DNA of 64,000 bases from Rhodovulum sp. (GTDB taxonomy: Bacteria; Pseudomonadota; Alphaproteobacteria; Rhodobacterales; Rhodobacteraceae), in the NCBI GenBank assembly GCA_020637615.1, contig JACKKC010000004.1, positions 68,909-132,908 of the forward strand. The letters run 5' to 3'. Under the pieces are notes generated by a model. It was not told the origin of the DNA, made no database searches, and worked only from the letters and a program-made list of their open reading frames with translations. Below, in pieces: positions 1-7,677 of the stretch. A program made the position numbers and the translations under genes. Within the stretch, counting starts at the first letter, position 1, and each line of letters begins with the position of its first letter.

Positions 1-1
1 C

Positions 2-304
2 CGGATCGACCGAGTGCTCGCAGAGACCTACGGGCTCGATGCCGGCGCGGCGGCGGCGCTGCGCGGCGAGGCCGAGGCGGCCGAGGCCGCGGCGCCGGAC
101 ACGGTACGCTTCACCCGGCTGGTGAAATCCGCCGTGCCCTACGAGCATCGCGAGGACGTGGTCGAGGCGCTTTGGCGCATCGCGGCCGCCGACGGCATCA
201 ATGCCGACGAGCACGGTTTCCTGCGGCTGGTGGCCAATCTCGTGGGCGTCTCGGATCTCGACAGCGGGCTCGCGCGCCAGCGGGCGCTCAAGGACCCGGA
301 ATAG
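2..304 (+). CDS. TerB-family protein, 5' end cut by window
   Basis: The reading frame is already open at base 2, so the true start lies outside the window; a GTG at 14 is only an internal valine. The visible ~100 residues match the C-terminal part of the TerB / tellurite-resistance-like helical domain: acidic residues around 'YEHREDVVEALWRIAAADG' and the following helix ending in 'EHGFLRLVANLVGVS' resemble the metal-binding helical repeat. TerB-type proteins are small cytoplasmic proteins linked to stress and tellurite phenotypes, but most genomic copies have no proven role. It is convergent with the MipA/OmpV gene 16 bases downstream. Family assignment is from the motif pattern only. Confidence 0.7.
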   Translation, partial: RIDRVLAETYGLDAGAAAALRGEAEAAEAAAPDTVRFTRLVKSAVPYEHREDVVEALWRIAAADGINADEHGFLRLVANLVGVSDLDSGLARQRALKDPE

Positions 305-320
305 CCGGCCGGTCGACGCG

Positions 321-1265
321 CTAGAAGTCGAGGCTGATGCGCCGGGTCAGGTTCAGCCGAACCTCGTACTGATCCTCCGAGCCGAGCGCGGTGATCGGAG
401 AATCGGCCGCGTCGTTCAGGAGACGCTCCCAGGACGCCTCGCCCTCTAAGCCCCAGCGCTCGTTGAAGAGGTAGCGGGCGCCCAGCACGACGCCGCCGCC
501 GAGCAGACCGCCGGAGGGATCGTATTCCGGCAAGCCAGAGGCCGCCGATTCCGAGGCGCTGACGCCGAAATAGGTGTTGGTAAAGAGCGTGCTGCCGAAG
601 TTCAGCCGCGGCCCGAGCGTCAGGGTCAGGCCATCCACCGGATAGGCGATCGCGTCGGCGCCCAGGTCGCCGACCCAGGCATTCGAACCGATGATGCCGT
701 AGCGCACGTCGCCGAACACGCGGTAGTTGCGCTGCTCGTAGCCGAGCCCGAGTCCCGCCTCGAAGGCCCACGGGACGTTGTCGAGCCCCCTGATCTCGGA
801 ATAATGCGACGAGTTGCGGTTGGAGATGTAGCGCATCGACCCGCGCAGCCCGAGCCCTGTCCGGAATCCCACCGCCCGGCCGGAGCCGTATTCGAAGCCG
901 TTGGGGAAGCGGAGATAGTCGATACGCGCAATCCCTGTCGGCCCGGTCTCGTATTCGTCCGATCCGAAATAGGCGGGGCTGACCTCGATGCCCGCCCCGA
1001 GCGTGATCACGAGATCGGGGGTCGAGGAATCGAAGGCGCCGCCCGCAGCGAGGAAAGCCGGAAGCGGCAGCCCGGCATCGGAATAGCCCGCAGTATCGGC
1101 CGGATAACTCGTCTGCTCGAAGGGCACCACCCCGCCCGGAATCGAGGGCTCGGTGACAGCGCCCTCCGGCAGCGTCGCCGGCGCGTCCTGCGCCGACGCC
1201 GGCAGGCCGGCCAGGGCCAGCGCGAGCGTTGCGGCGGATGCCAGGAGCGGAAGGCGGCGAAGCAT
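321..1265 (-). CDS. MipA/OmpV family outer-membrane protein
   Basis: About 314 residues with a clear Sec signal peptide (MLRRLPLLASAATLALAL, then an Ala-x-Ala site) and a beta-barrel ending in a C-terminal phenylalanine, as expected for outer-membrane insertion. The internal sequence (AYFGSDEYETGPTGIARIDY, RGSMRYIS) matches MipA/OmpV proteins, which scaffold murein hydrolases or act as small barrels. I start at the ATG at 1265, because GGAG sits seven bases upstream and the signal peptide begins there; an upstream ATG at 1304 lacks a ribosome-binding site and would add 13 residues before the signal peptide. It is convergent with the TerB fragment and follows aroB on the same strand after a 187-base gap, so it is probably separately transcribed. 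Confidence 0.85.
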   Translation of the reverse strand: MLRRLPLLASAATLALALAGLPASAQDAPATLPEGAVTEPSIPGGVVPFEQTSYPADTAGYSDAGLPLPAFLAAGGAFDSSTPDLVITLGAGIEVSPAYFGSDEYETGPTGIARIDYLRFPNGFEYGSGRAVGFRTGLGLRGSMRYISNRNSSHYSEIRGLDNVPWAFEAGLGLGYEQRNYRVFGDVRYGIIGSNAWVGDLGADAIAYPVDGLTLTLGPRLNFGSTLFTNTYFGVSASESAASGLPEYDPSGGLLGGGVVLGARYLFNERWGLEGEASWERLLNDAADSPITALGSEDQYEVRLNLTRRISLDF

Positions 1266-1452
1266 TTGCGACTCCGGAAGAATCGGTTTGGGCGCGTTGT
1301 TCATATTTTAGTTGAGCTGGTTAACAATGTCTAAGTCGCATTAAGCATTTGGCCACTCGATACCGGCGGGAGCCGCGATTCTTGCGAAATCGTGACCGAT
1401 CGGCTGCACTCTTCGCGATCCCGGCGCGGCGCCGGCTGCCCGCAGCGGCGCA

Positions 1453-2574
1453 TTATTCGGTCCGGGCGGCGAGTTCGGCCGCGAGCACCTTCCGGACCAC
1501 CGCAAGATCGGTATCGCCCGAGACGAAGGCCGCGCCGATGTCGCGGACGAGCACGAAGACCAGGCGGCCGTCGCGCACCTTCTTGTCCTGCGCCATCAGG
1601 GCGATCAGGCCGTCGGCATCGGGCAGCGGGCCGGGAATGTCGCGCAGGCTGCGCTTGAGCCCCATCGCCGCGAAATGCGCCGCGACCCGGCTCGGCGCCT
1701 CCTGCGGGCAGAGCCCGAGCGCGGCGCTGGTCTGGAAGGCGAGCAGGCAGCCGATCGACACGGCCTCGCCGTGCAGCAGCCTGTCGGAATAGCCGGTGGC
1801 GGCCTCGAGCGCATGGCCGAAGGTATGGCCGAGATTGAGGAGCGCGCGGTCGCCCTGCTCGGTCTCGTCGCGCACCACGAGGTCGACCTTCATCTCGCAG
1901 GAGCGCCGCACCGCCCGGGTCCGCGCGGCGGAATCCCCCGCGGCGAGGCGGCCGCCCTCCGCCTCGAGCCAGTCGAAGAAGCCCGCATCCCCGAGCAGGC
2001 CGTATTTGACGACCTCGGCGTAACCGGCGCGGAAATCGCGCTCCGCCAGGGTGTCGAGCAGATCGATGTCGGCGAGCACCAGCTTCGGCTGGTGAAAGGC
2101 GCCGACAAGGTTCTTGCCAAGGGTCGAGTTGATCCCGGTCTTGCCGCCGACGGAGCTGTCGACCTGGGCGAGCAGCGAGGTCGGGATCTGCACCAGGCCG
2201 ACGCCCCGGCGCAGGATCGCGGCGGCAAAGCCCGCGAGATCGCCGATCACCCCGCCGCCGAAGGCGACGACGAGGTCGTCGCGCGCGATCCTCTCCGCAA
2301 TCAGCCATTCGACGGTCTGCTGCAATGCGGCCCAGCTCTTGCTCCCCTCGCCGGGGTCGAGGGTGAGCACGGCGGGGGCGATGCCCTCGGTGCGAAGTGC
2401 GGACTCCAGCGTGCCGAGGTGACGCGCGGCGACATTGCGCTCGGTCACGATGGCGATCCGGGGACGGCGCAGCAGCGGCGCGATCTCGGCGCCGGCGCGC
2501 GACAGGAGCCCGGCGCCGATCCGGATGTCGTAGGCGCGGCCCCCGAGCGGGACGTGGACGGTTTCCATGCTCAT
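1453..2574 (-). CDS. aroB: 3-dehydroquinate synthase AroB
   Basis: Converts DAHP to 3-dehydroquinate in the shikimate pathway, an NAD- and metal-dependent cytoplasmic enzyme. The 373-residue product shows the NAD-binding motif 'FGGGVIGDLAGFAAA', the 'PTSLLAQVDSSVGGKTGIN' segment with catalytic lysine and asparagine, and the metal-binding histidines in 'GHTFGHALE' and 'LHGEAVSIG'. Length is normal for the family. The start is at 2574 (MSMETVHV) or at the in-frame ATG at 2568; the two differ by two residues and AGAGGA and CGGA both lie upstream. The gene begins eight bases after aroK stops, so the two are translationally close and form an aroK-aroB operon. Confidence 0.96.
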   Translation of the reverse strand: MSMETVHVPLGGRAYDIRIGAGLLSRAGAEIAPLLRRPRIAIVTERNVAARHLGTLESALRTEGIAPAVLTLDPGEGSKSWAALQQTVEWLIAERIARDDLVVAFGGGVIGDLAGFAAAILRRGVGLVQIPTSLLAQVDSSVGGKTGINSTLGKNLVGAFHQPKLVLADIDLLDTLAERDFRAGYAEVVKYGLLGDAGFFDWLEAEGGRLAAGDSAARTRAVRRSCEMKVDLVVRDETEQGDRALLNLGHTFGHALEAATGYSDRLLHGEAVSIGCLLAFQTSAALGLCPQEAPSRVAAHFAAMGLKRSLRDIPGPLPDADGLIALMAQDKKVRDGRLVFVLVRDIGAAFVSGDTDLAVVRKVLAAELAARTE

Positions 2575-2581
2575 TCCGTGC

Positions 2582-3193
2582 TCATTCCTCTGCGACGCCG
2601 ATCGTCGGCGGGCGGGCCGGATGGCCTGCGTCGAACCTGCGCACGGCGGCGGCGATGCCGCGCGCCATGCTCTCGTGGCTGGCGCCCCGCCGGCTGTCGA
2701 CGGTGACGTCGGCCAGCGCATAGACCGGCGAGCGGCGGCGGTCGAGATCGGCCAGGACCGTGCGCGGGTCGGGCGCATCGAGCAGCGGCCGGCCGGGCCG
2801 GTCGCGCACCCGGTCCCAGAGCAGGTCGAGGCTGGCACGGATCCAGACCGAGGTGGCGTGCGCCGCGATTTCCTCGCGGGTGCGCGGCTCGATGAAGGCG
2901 CCGCCGCCGGTCGCCAGCACGCAGGGCGCCTCGGAGAGCAGTCGTGCGATCACCCGGCGCTCGCCGTCTCGGAAGGCGGGCTCGCCGAGCGAGGCGAAGA
3001 TCTCGGGGATGCTCATGCCGGCCGCGGACTCGATCTCGCTGTCTGAATCGACGAAGCGCACGCCGAGCAGCGTGGCGAGGCGCTTGCCGACGCTGGTCTT
3101 GCCCGCGCCCATGAGTCCCACCAGCACCAGCGTGCGGCTGAGCACGAGGGCCTCGGCGGGTGTGTCGGAGGCGCGTCTTGGTCGGTCGATCAT
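2582..3193 (-). CDS. aroK: shikimate kinase AroK
   Basis: Phosphorylates shikimate with ATP. The 203-residue protein has the P-loop 'GLMGAGKTSVG', the shikimate-binding aspartate in 'FVDSDSEIE', the 'GGGAF' loop and the LID arginine in 'RPGRPLLD'. The ATG at 3193 gives a short N-terminal extension before the P-loop typical of alphaproteobacterial AroK; the frame stays open to 3295 but nothing supports starting there. It is first in the aroK-aroB pair and faces away from the small membrane protein gene at 3313, so the 119 bases between them must hold both promoters. Confidence 0.95.
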   Translation of the reverse strand: MIDRPRRASDTPAEALVLSRTLVLVGLMGAGKTSVGKRLATLLGVRFVDSDSEIESAAGMSIPEIFASLGEPAFRDGERRVIARLLSEAPCVLATGGGAFIEPRTREEIAAHATSVWIRASLDLLWDRVRDRPGRPLLDAPDPRTVLADLDRRRSPVYALADVTVDSRRGASHESMARGIAAAVRRFDAGHPARPPTIGVAEE

Positions 3194-3312
3194 GCCAATT
3201 GCCGTCGGATCGCACGGAGGGTAGACTGGCTCGAGGCAGTCGCGGTGCGCGAGCCCCGTGATTGAACAGCACAAGACGCGGCGGTCAAGCCGCACAGACC
3301 GAGCAGGTGATC

Positions 3313-3441
3313 ATGCGCTTTGTTCTCAAGGCAGTCCTCTTCCTCGTGGTGGCGGCCGGGGTCGCCCTCCTGGGACTTGCGATCTTCTCCGATCTGCCCG
3401 CTCCCACCCGCGAGATCAGCGTCCCGGTGGAGGCGAAGTGA
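3313..3441 (+). CDS. 42-residue single-pass membrane protein
   Basis: A short gene below usual size cut-offs. AGGTGA lies just upstream of the ATG. The product is 42 residues: MRFVLK, one hydrophobic helix of about 20 residues (VLFLVVAAGVALLGLAIF), then SDLPAPTREISVPVEAK, so a single-pass inner-membrane peptide with a short C-terminal tail predicted outside. Its TGA overlaps the GTG start of the next gene in the sequence GTGA, a classic coupling signal. Small proteins of this form are seen upstream of the secreted protein and xerD in related bacteria, but I know no function. Coding status rests on the ribosome-binding site, the helix and the overlap. Confidence 0.7.
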   Translation: MRFVLKAVLFLVVAAGVALLGLAIFSDLPAPTREISVPVEAK

Positions 3442-5006
3442 TCCGCCGGGCCGCGGGGCTCGTCGCCGCCGGCCTCGTCGCCGCCTCGGGCGCGGCGGGC
3501 GCCGCCGGCGAGCCGCGCAGCGCCATTCCCTGGCTCTCGGAGAGCATCCGCACCGACGTCCCCGCACCGCCGCCGCGCCCCGCGGGGCCGGCGCCGACGC
3601 GGGGCAGCGAGGAGATCACCGTGACCCCGCTCGGCACGGTGCGGCGCGACAGCGTCGGGCTGCTCCCGCCGGAGCGGAGCGGGCTGCCGCGCGACCTCTG
3701 GGGGCCGACCCCGACCGGCCAGGCGGAAAGCCTGATCCGCGACCATCCCGACACGGGCGTTCCGGCCGCGCGCGCGCTCTTCCGCAAGATCCTGCTCGCG
3801 GAGACGGATCCGCCGCAGCCCGCCTTGGCCGACGGGGCGCTGCTGGTCGCGCGGGTGGACCGGCTGCTGGAGATCGGCGCGCTCGAGGAGGCGCGGGCGC
3901 TGATCGAGCTGGCCGGTCCCGAGACCCCGGAGCTCTTCCGGCGCTGGTTCGACGTGGGCCTGCTGCTCGACGCCGCCACGGCGCCCTGCGACGCGCTGCG
4001 GCAGAATCCCGCGCTCTCGCCCACCCTGCCGGCGCGCGTGTTCTGCCTCGCGCGCGGCGGCGACTGGAATGCCGCCGAGATCACGCTGGTGGTCGGCGAG
4101 GACGTGGGCTCGATCGGCTCCGACCAGCAGGCGCTGCTGGCGCGCTTCCTCGATCCCGAGATCTTCGAGGGCGAGCCGAATCCGCCGGTCCCCGAGCCGC
4201 TGACCCCGCTCGACTTCCTGATGCGCGAGGCCACCGGCATGCCGCGCCCGGCGGGCGCGCTGCCGACGGCCTTTCTGCACCACGATCTGGTCGAGCATGC
4301 GCCGATGCGCGCCCGCGTCGCGGCGGCCGAGCGGCTGGTGCTCTCGGGCGGCGTCGCGCCGCAGGTGCTCTTCGAGGCCTATCGCGCCGGCATCCCGCCC
4401 GCCTCGGGCGGGATTTGGGACCGGGCGGCGGCGGTGCAGGCGCTCGACGACGCGCTGGCGGAGGACGCGGATCCGGCGTTGCTCGGCCCGGCGCTGCTCG
4501 GTACGGAGGAGGCGCTGCGCGCCCGCGGCCTCGAGGTCGCCTTCGCCCGGGAATACGCGCCGGCGCTGGCCGATGCCGACTGGAGCGGGCTCGACGGCGC
4601 GGCGCGCGAGCGCCTGGTCGCGGTGCTGCTGCTCGGCGGCGAGGCCCCGGCGGCGGCCCGGCTGGCCGGGGAGGCGCCTGACGCCTTCACGCGGACCCTC
4701 CTGACCCTGGCCGCGCAGGGCGGCGATCCCGCCCCGGCCACGGATCTGCAGCGCGCCGCCCTTGCCGGCCTCGTCGCCATCCTGCCCGCCGACGAGCGCG
4801 AGGCGCAGCTGGTGCGGCTGGTGAACGACGGCCGCAGGGGCGAGGCCGTTCTCGCCGCGCTGAGCCTGCTGGGAGGCGGGGCGAGCGTCGATCCGCCGGC
4901 GCTGCATGCCGCATTGCTGGCCCTGCGCCGCGCCGGGCTCGAGCCCGACGCCCGCGCCATCGCGATCCAGACCGTGCTCCGCGAGGGCGCGGTCCCGGGG
5001 AAATGA
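3438..5006 (+). CDS. secreted alpha-helical protein of unknown function
   Basis: A 522-residue protein that I cannot assign to a named family. It starts at GTG 3438 with GGAGG five bases upstream; the longer frame from 3258 is rejected because the upstream part is arginine-rich shadow sequence. The N-terminus (IRRAAGLVAAGLVAASGAAGAAG) is a signal peptide, followed by a proline-rich stretch and then many Ala/Leu-rich amphipathic helices of about 30-40 residues that look like TPR- or HEAT-like solenoid repeats. It overlaps the small membrane protein by four bases and xerD by four bases (ATGA), so all three are translated together. The coupling to a cell-division recombinase hints at an envelope or division role, but this is inference. 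Confidence 0.75.
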   Translation: MIRRAAGLVAAGLVAASGAAGAAGEPRSAIPWLSESIRTDVPAPPPRPAGPAPTRGSEEITVTPLGTVRRDSVGLLPPERSGLPRDLWGPTPTGQAESLIRDHPDTGVPAARALFRKILLAETDPPQPALADGALLVARVDRLLEIGALEEARALIELAGPETPELFRRWFDVGLLLDAATAPCDALRQNPALSPTLPARVFCLARGGDWNAAEITLVVGEDVGSIGSDQQALLARFLDPEIFEGEPNPPVPEPLTPLDFLMREATGMPRPAGALPTAFLHHDLVEHAPMRARVAAAERLVLSGGVAPQVLFEAYRAGIPPASGGIWDRAAAVQALDDALAEDADPALLGPALLGTEEALRARGLEVAFAREYAPALADADWSGLDGAARERLVAVLLLGGEAPAAARLAGEAPDAFTRTLLTLAAQGGDPAPATDLQRAALAGLVAILPADEREAQLVRLVNDGRRGEAVLAALSLLGGGASVDPPALHAALLALRRAGLEPDARAIAIQTVLREGAVPGK

Positions 5007-5953
5007 ACGCGCGCTGGCTTTCCCGCTTCCTCGAGGCGATCCAGGCCGAGCGGGACGCCTCGCGCAACACGATCCTGTCCTACGGGCGCGATCTGCGGGA
5101 TTTCGCGGCCTTCCTGGAGAAGAAGGGCGCGGATTTTGCGTCGGCCGGGCGCGGCGAGGTGGAGGCCTATCTCGGCGATCTCGCCGACCGCGGCATGGCG
5201 CAGGCCACGCGGGCGCGGCGGCTCTCGGCAATCCGCCAGCTCTACCGGCTGGCCTTCCTGGAGGGCTGGCGGGCGGATGATCCGGCCGCATTGATCCGCG
5301 GCCCGAAGCGGGCGCGGCGGCTGCCGGGAAACCTGAGCGAGGCGGAGGTCGACCGGCTGCTCGACGCGGCAGGGACGGCGGCGCGGAGCGAGGCCGAGGC
5401 GCTGCGCAACACCTGCCTGATGCAGCTTCTCTATGCGACGGGGCTTCGGGTGAGCGAGCTCGTGGCCCTGCCGGTTGCCGGGGCGCGCGGCGATCCGCGC
5501 ATGATCCTCGTGCGCGGCAAGGGCGGGCGCGAGCGCATGGTGCCGCTCTCGCCGCCGGCGCGAGAGGCGCTGACGCGCTGGCTGGCGCAGCGCGACCGCG
5601 ACGAGGAGGCCGCACTCCGGGCCGGGAAGCCGCGCTCGGCCTTCCTCTTTCCGGCGCGCGGGCGCAGCGGCCACATGACACGGGAGGCCTTCTTCCTGCT
5701 CGTCAAGCAGCTCGCGGCGGCGGCGGGGCTCGATCCCACTGGCATCTCGCCCCACAGCCTGCGCCACGCCTTCGCCACGCATCTGCTCGCCAACGGCGCC
5801 GATCTGCGGGTGATCCAGACGCTGCTCGGCCATGCCAGCATCGCGACCACCGAGATCTACACCCATGTGCTCGACGCGCGGCTGCGGGATCTGGTGCTCG
5901 AGAAGCACCCGCTGGCCGCCGGGGATGCGGCTCTTGAAGGCGGCGCGGGCTGA
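5003..5953 (+). CDS. xerD: site-specific tyrosine recombinase XerD
   Basis: Resolves chromosome dimers at dif together with XerC, under FtsK control. The 316-residue length is normal. The SAM-like N-terminal DNA-binding domain spans about residues 1-90, and the catalytic domain carries the full set: Arg149 (ATGLRVSEL), Lys172 (RGKGGRER), His251 and Arg254 (HSLRHAFATH), His277 (LLGHASI) and Tyr286 (EIYTHV). The ATG overlaps the preceding stop by four bases. This is a housekeeping recombinase rather than a phage integrase: it sits in an operon with envelope genes, has no attachment site beside it and no mobile genes nearby. Confidence 0.95.
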   Translation: MNARWLSRFLEAIQAERDASRNTILSYGRDLRDFAAFLEKKGADFASAGRGEVEAYLGDLADRGMAQATRARRLSAIRQLYRLAFLEGWRADDPAALIRGPKRARRLPGNLSEAEVDRLLDAAGTAARSEAEALRNTCLMQLLYATGLRVSELVALPVAGARGDPRMILVRGKGGRERMVPLSPPAREALTRWLAQRDRDEEAALRAGKPRSAFLFPARGRSGHMTREAFFLLVKQLAAAAGLDPTGISPHSLRHAFATHLLANGADLRVIQTLLGHASIATTEIYTHVLDARLRDLVLEKHPLAAGDAALEGGAG

Positions 5954-5997
5954 TCTCATAACGGGGTATTCCGCAATGTGAGAAGGATCGCCCCGAA

Positions 5998-7302
5998 ATG
6001 GACCCTGCCACCGAAGCCCCGCCGCTTCTGGCGCTCTGGGGAAGCGGCATCGCGATCGTCGTGCTTCTGGTCCTTTCGGCGCTCTTCTCGGGGTCCGAGA
6101 CGGCGCTCACCACGGCGAGCCGGGGCAAGCTGCACGGCCTCGCCGAGAAGGGCGAGCGGGGTGCGGCGGACGCCCTGCGGCTCACCGAGGACAAGGAGCG
6201 GCTGATCGGCGCGATCCTGCTCGGCAACAACCTCGTCAACATCCTCGCGGCCTCGCTCGCGACCACGCTCTTCACCCGACTGCTCGGCGACGGCGCGGTC
6301 GCGGTGGCGACGGTGGTGATGACGGCGCTGGTGCTGATCTTCTCGGAGGTCCTGCCCAAGACCTATGCCATCACCAATCCCGAGCGCATGGCGACCGCGG
6401 TCGCGCGGCTGATCCGCATGGTGGTGATGCTGCTCTCGCCGGTGGTGAACGCGGTCCGCGCGCTGGTGCGGCTGATCCTGCACGTCTTCGGCGTCGAGAC
6501 CGATCCCAAGGCGCATTTCCTCGCCGCCCAGGAGGAGATCGCCAGCGCCATCGCGCTGCATCATTCCGAGGGCTCGGTGGAGAAGGCCGACCGCGACCGG
6601 CTGCTCGGCGCGCTCGACCTCGGCCAGCGCCAGGTCGAGGAGGTCATGCTGCATCGCCGGGACATCGAGATGATCGATGCCGAGGCGCCGCCCGAGGAGA
6701 TCCTCGCCCAGGCGATCAACTCCCCGCACACCCGCATCCCGATCTTCCAGGGCGAGCCGGAGAACATCGTCGGCGTGATCCACGCCAAGGACCTCTCCCA
6801 CGCGGTGCACCGGCTGATGCGCGACGGCGGCGGCAGCCTCGAGGCCATCGACGTGATGGACCTGGCGATGGAGCCCTATTTCGTGCCCGAGACGACCTCG
6901 CTCGACGAGCAGATGCGCGAGTTCCTGCGCCGGCGCACGCATTTCGCGCTGGTTGTCGACGAATACGGCGCGCTGCAGGGGCTGATCACGCTCGAGGACA
7001 TCCTCGAGGAGATCGTGGGCGACATCGCCGACGAGCACGACGCCGAGGTGCCGAGCGGCATCGACATCCAGCCCGACGGCTCCGCGGTGGTGGAGGGCGC
7101 GGTGACGATCCGCGACCTCAACCGGACCTGCGAATGGAACCTGCCCGACGACGAGGCCAATACCATCGCCGGGCTCATCATCCACGAGGCCCAGGCGATC
7201 CCCACCGAGGGGCAGGTCTTCAGCTTCCACGGCTTCCGCTTCGAGGTGCTGGAGCGCGAATACAACCGGCTGAAGCGGCTGCGGGTTCGCAAGCTGACTT
7301 GA
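5998..7302 (+). CDS. CorC/HlyC-type membrane protein (DUF21-CBS)
   Basis: A 434-residue integral membrane protein. An N-terminal DUF21/CNNM transmembrane domain (about residues 15-200, with 'LLGNNLVNILAASLATTL' and 'VLPKTYAITNPERMA') is followed by a pair of CBS domains (about 215-345, 'HTRIPIFQGEPENIVGVIHAKDL' and 'FALVVDEYGALQGLITLEDILEEIVGD') and a CorC_HlyC domain at the C-terminus. The family is implicated in Mg2+/Co2+ efflux or homeostasis; the old hemolysin label is misleading. The ATG at 5998 has AAGGA about ten bases upstream. It follows xerD after 44 bases and ends 21 bases before the stem-loop at 7324. Confidence 0.93.
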   Translation: MDPATEAPPLLALWGSGIAIVVLLVLSALFSGSETALTTASRGKLHGLAEKGERGAADALRLTEDKERLIGAILLGNNLVNILAASLATTLFTRLLGDGAVAVATVVMTALVLIFSEVLPKTYAITNPERMATAVARLIRMVVMLLSPVVNAVRALVRLILHVFGVETDPKAHFLAAQEEIASAIALHHSEGSVEKADRDRLLGALDLGQRQVEEVMLHRRDIEMIDAEAPPEEILAQAINSPHTRIPIFQGEPENIVGVIHAKDLSHAVHRLMRDGGGSLEAIDVMDLAMEPYFVPETTSLDEQMREFLRRRTHFALVVDEYGALQGLITLEDILEEIVGDIADEHDAEVPSGIDIQPDGSAVVEGAVTIRDLNRTCEWNLPDDEANTIAGLIIHEAQAIPTEGQVFSFHGFRFEVLEREYNRLKRLRVRKLT

Positions 7303-7323
7303 TCCGGGCGGGGTCGGCGGGGG

Positions 7324-7342
7324 GCGTTTCACGATGAGACGC
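7324..7342 (+). repeat. palindromic stem-loop, copy A
   Basis: GCGTTTCAC-G-ATGAGACGC sits 21 bases after the CorC-type gene. It matches copy B at 63932-63950, which is a perfect 9-bp inverted repeat with a one-base centre. One base pair has changed on both arms (C-G here, T-A in copy B), one pair is a possible U-G wobble and one is a mismatch. Both copies are followed by TGTTATTGCG at exactly the same offset of 31 bases. It lies between convergent genes and lacks a T tract, so a classical terminator is uncertain. Confidence 0.55.
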
Positions 7343-7479
7343 TGTCTATGTATCTGTTATTGCGCGCATTTCTCGATATTGATTCGAGCGGCCGCTTCGA
7401 ACCGGCGCTGACGCCGCGTCGTCGTCGGTCCGGGGCAATGCCAAGGGAACGGCATTCGGCAACGCGCACCCGGCCGCCC

Positions 7480-7628
7480 GGGCTCCTGGCGCGCCCGGCG
7501 TTACCATCCCGCCCGCCGGGCAGCGCCCGCCCCGCCCCCAAGGCGGGCGCTTCGCTTCCGCCCGGGGCGGGCGCTGCCCTCATCTAGTGGCGGGACGGTC
7601 GAAAAAGAAAAGTCGGAGCGCTGGATGC
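7480..7628. repeat. dispersed intergenic repeat, copy R1
   Basis: Within the 375-base gap between the CorC-type and HerA-like genes (7303-7677) lies a GC-rich block that aligns over most of its length, in reverse orientation, with 24290-24480. Shared landmarks in order are ACCATCCCGCCCG, GGGC(A)GCGCCCGCC, GGGCGCTGCCCTC, GGCGGGACGGTCGA and a final CGCATCC (reversed). A shortened version lies at 31815-31880. The rest of the gap holds stem-loop A and no convincing gene; a 79-codon frame at 7348-7587 runs through the repeat and has no ribosome-binding site. Confidence 0.6.
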
Positions 7629-7677
7629 GATGGCACCGGGGGAGTGCGTTGCGGGCCTAACGGGAGACCCCGCCGCC

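Noticed and set aside
5003..5953. Phage or island integrase
   Set aside because: The tyrosine recombinase has XerD length and motifs, lies in a housekeeping operon and has no att repeats or mobile genes nearby.
7348..7587. 79-codon gene between the CorC-type and HerA-like genes
   Set aside because: No ribosome-binding site, Pro/Ala/Arg-rich product, and it runs through dispersed repeat R1.
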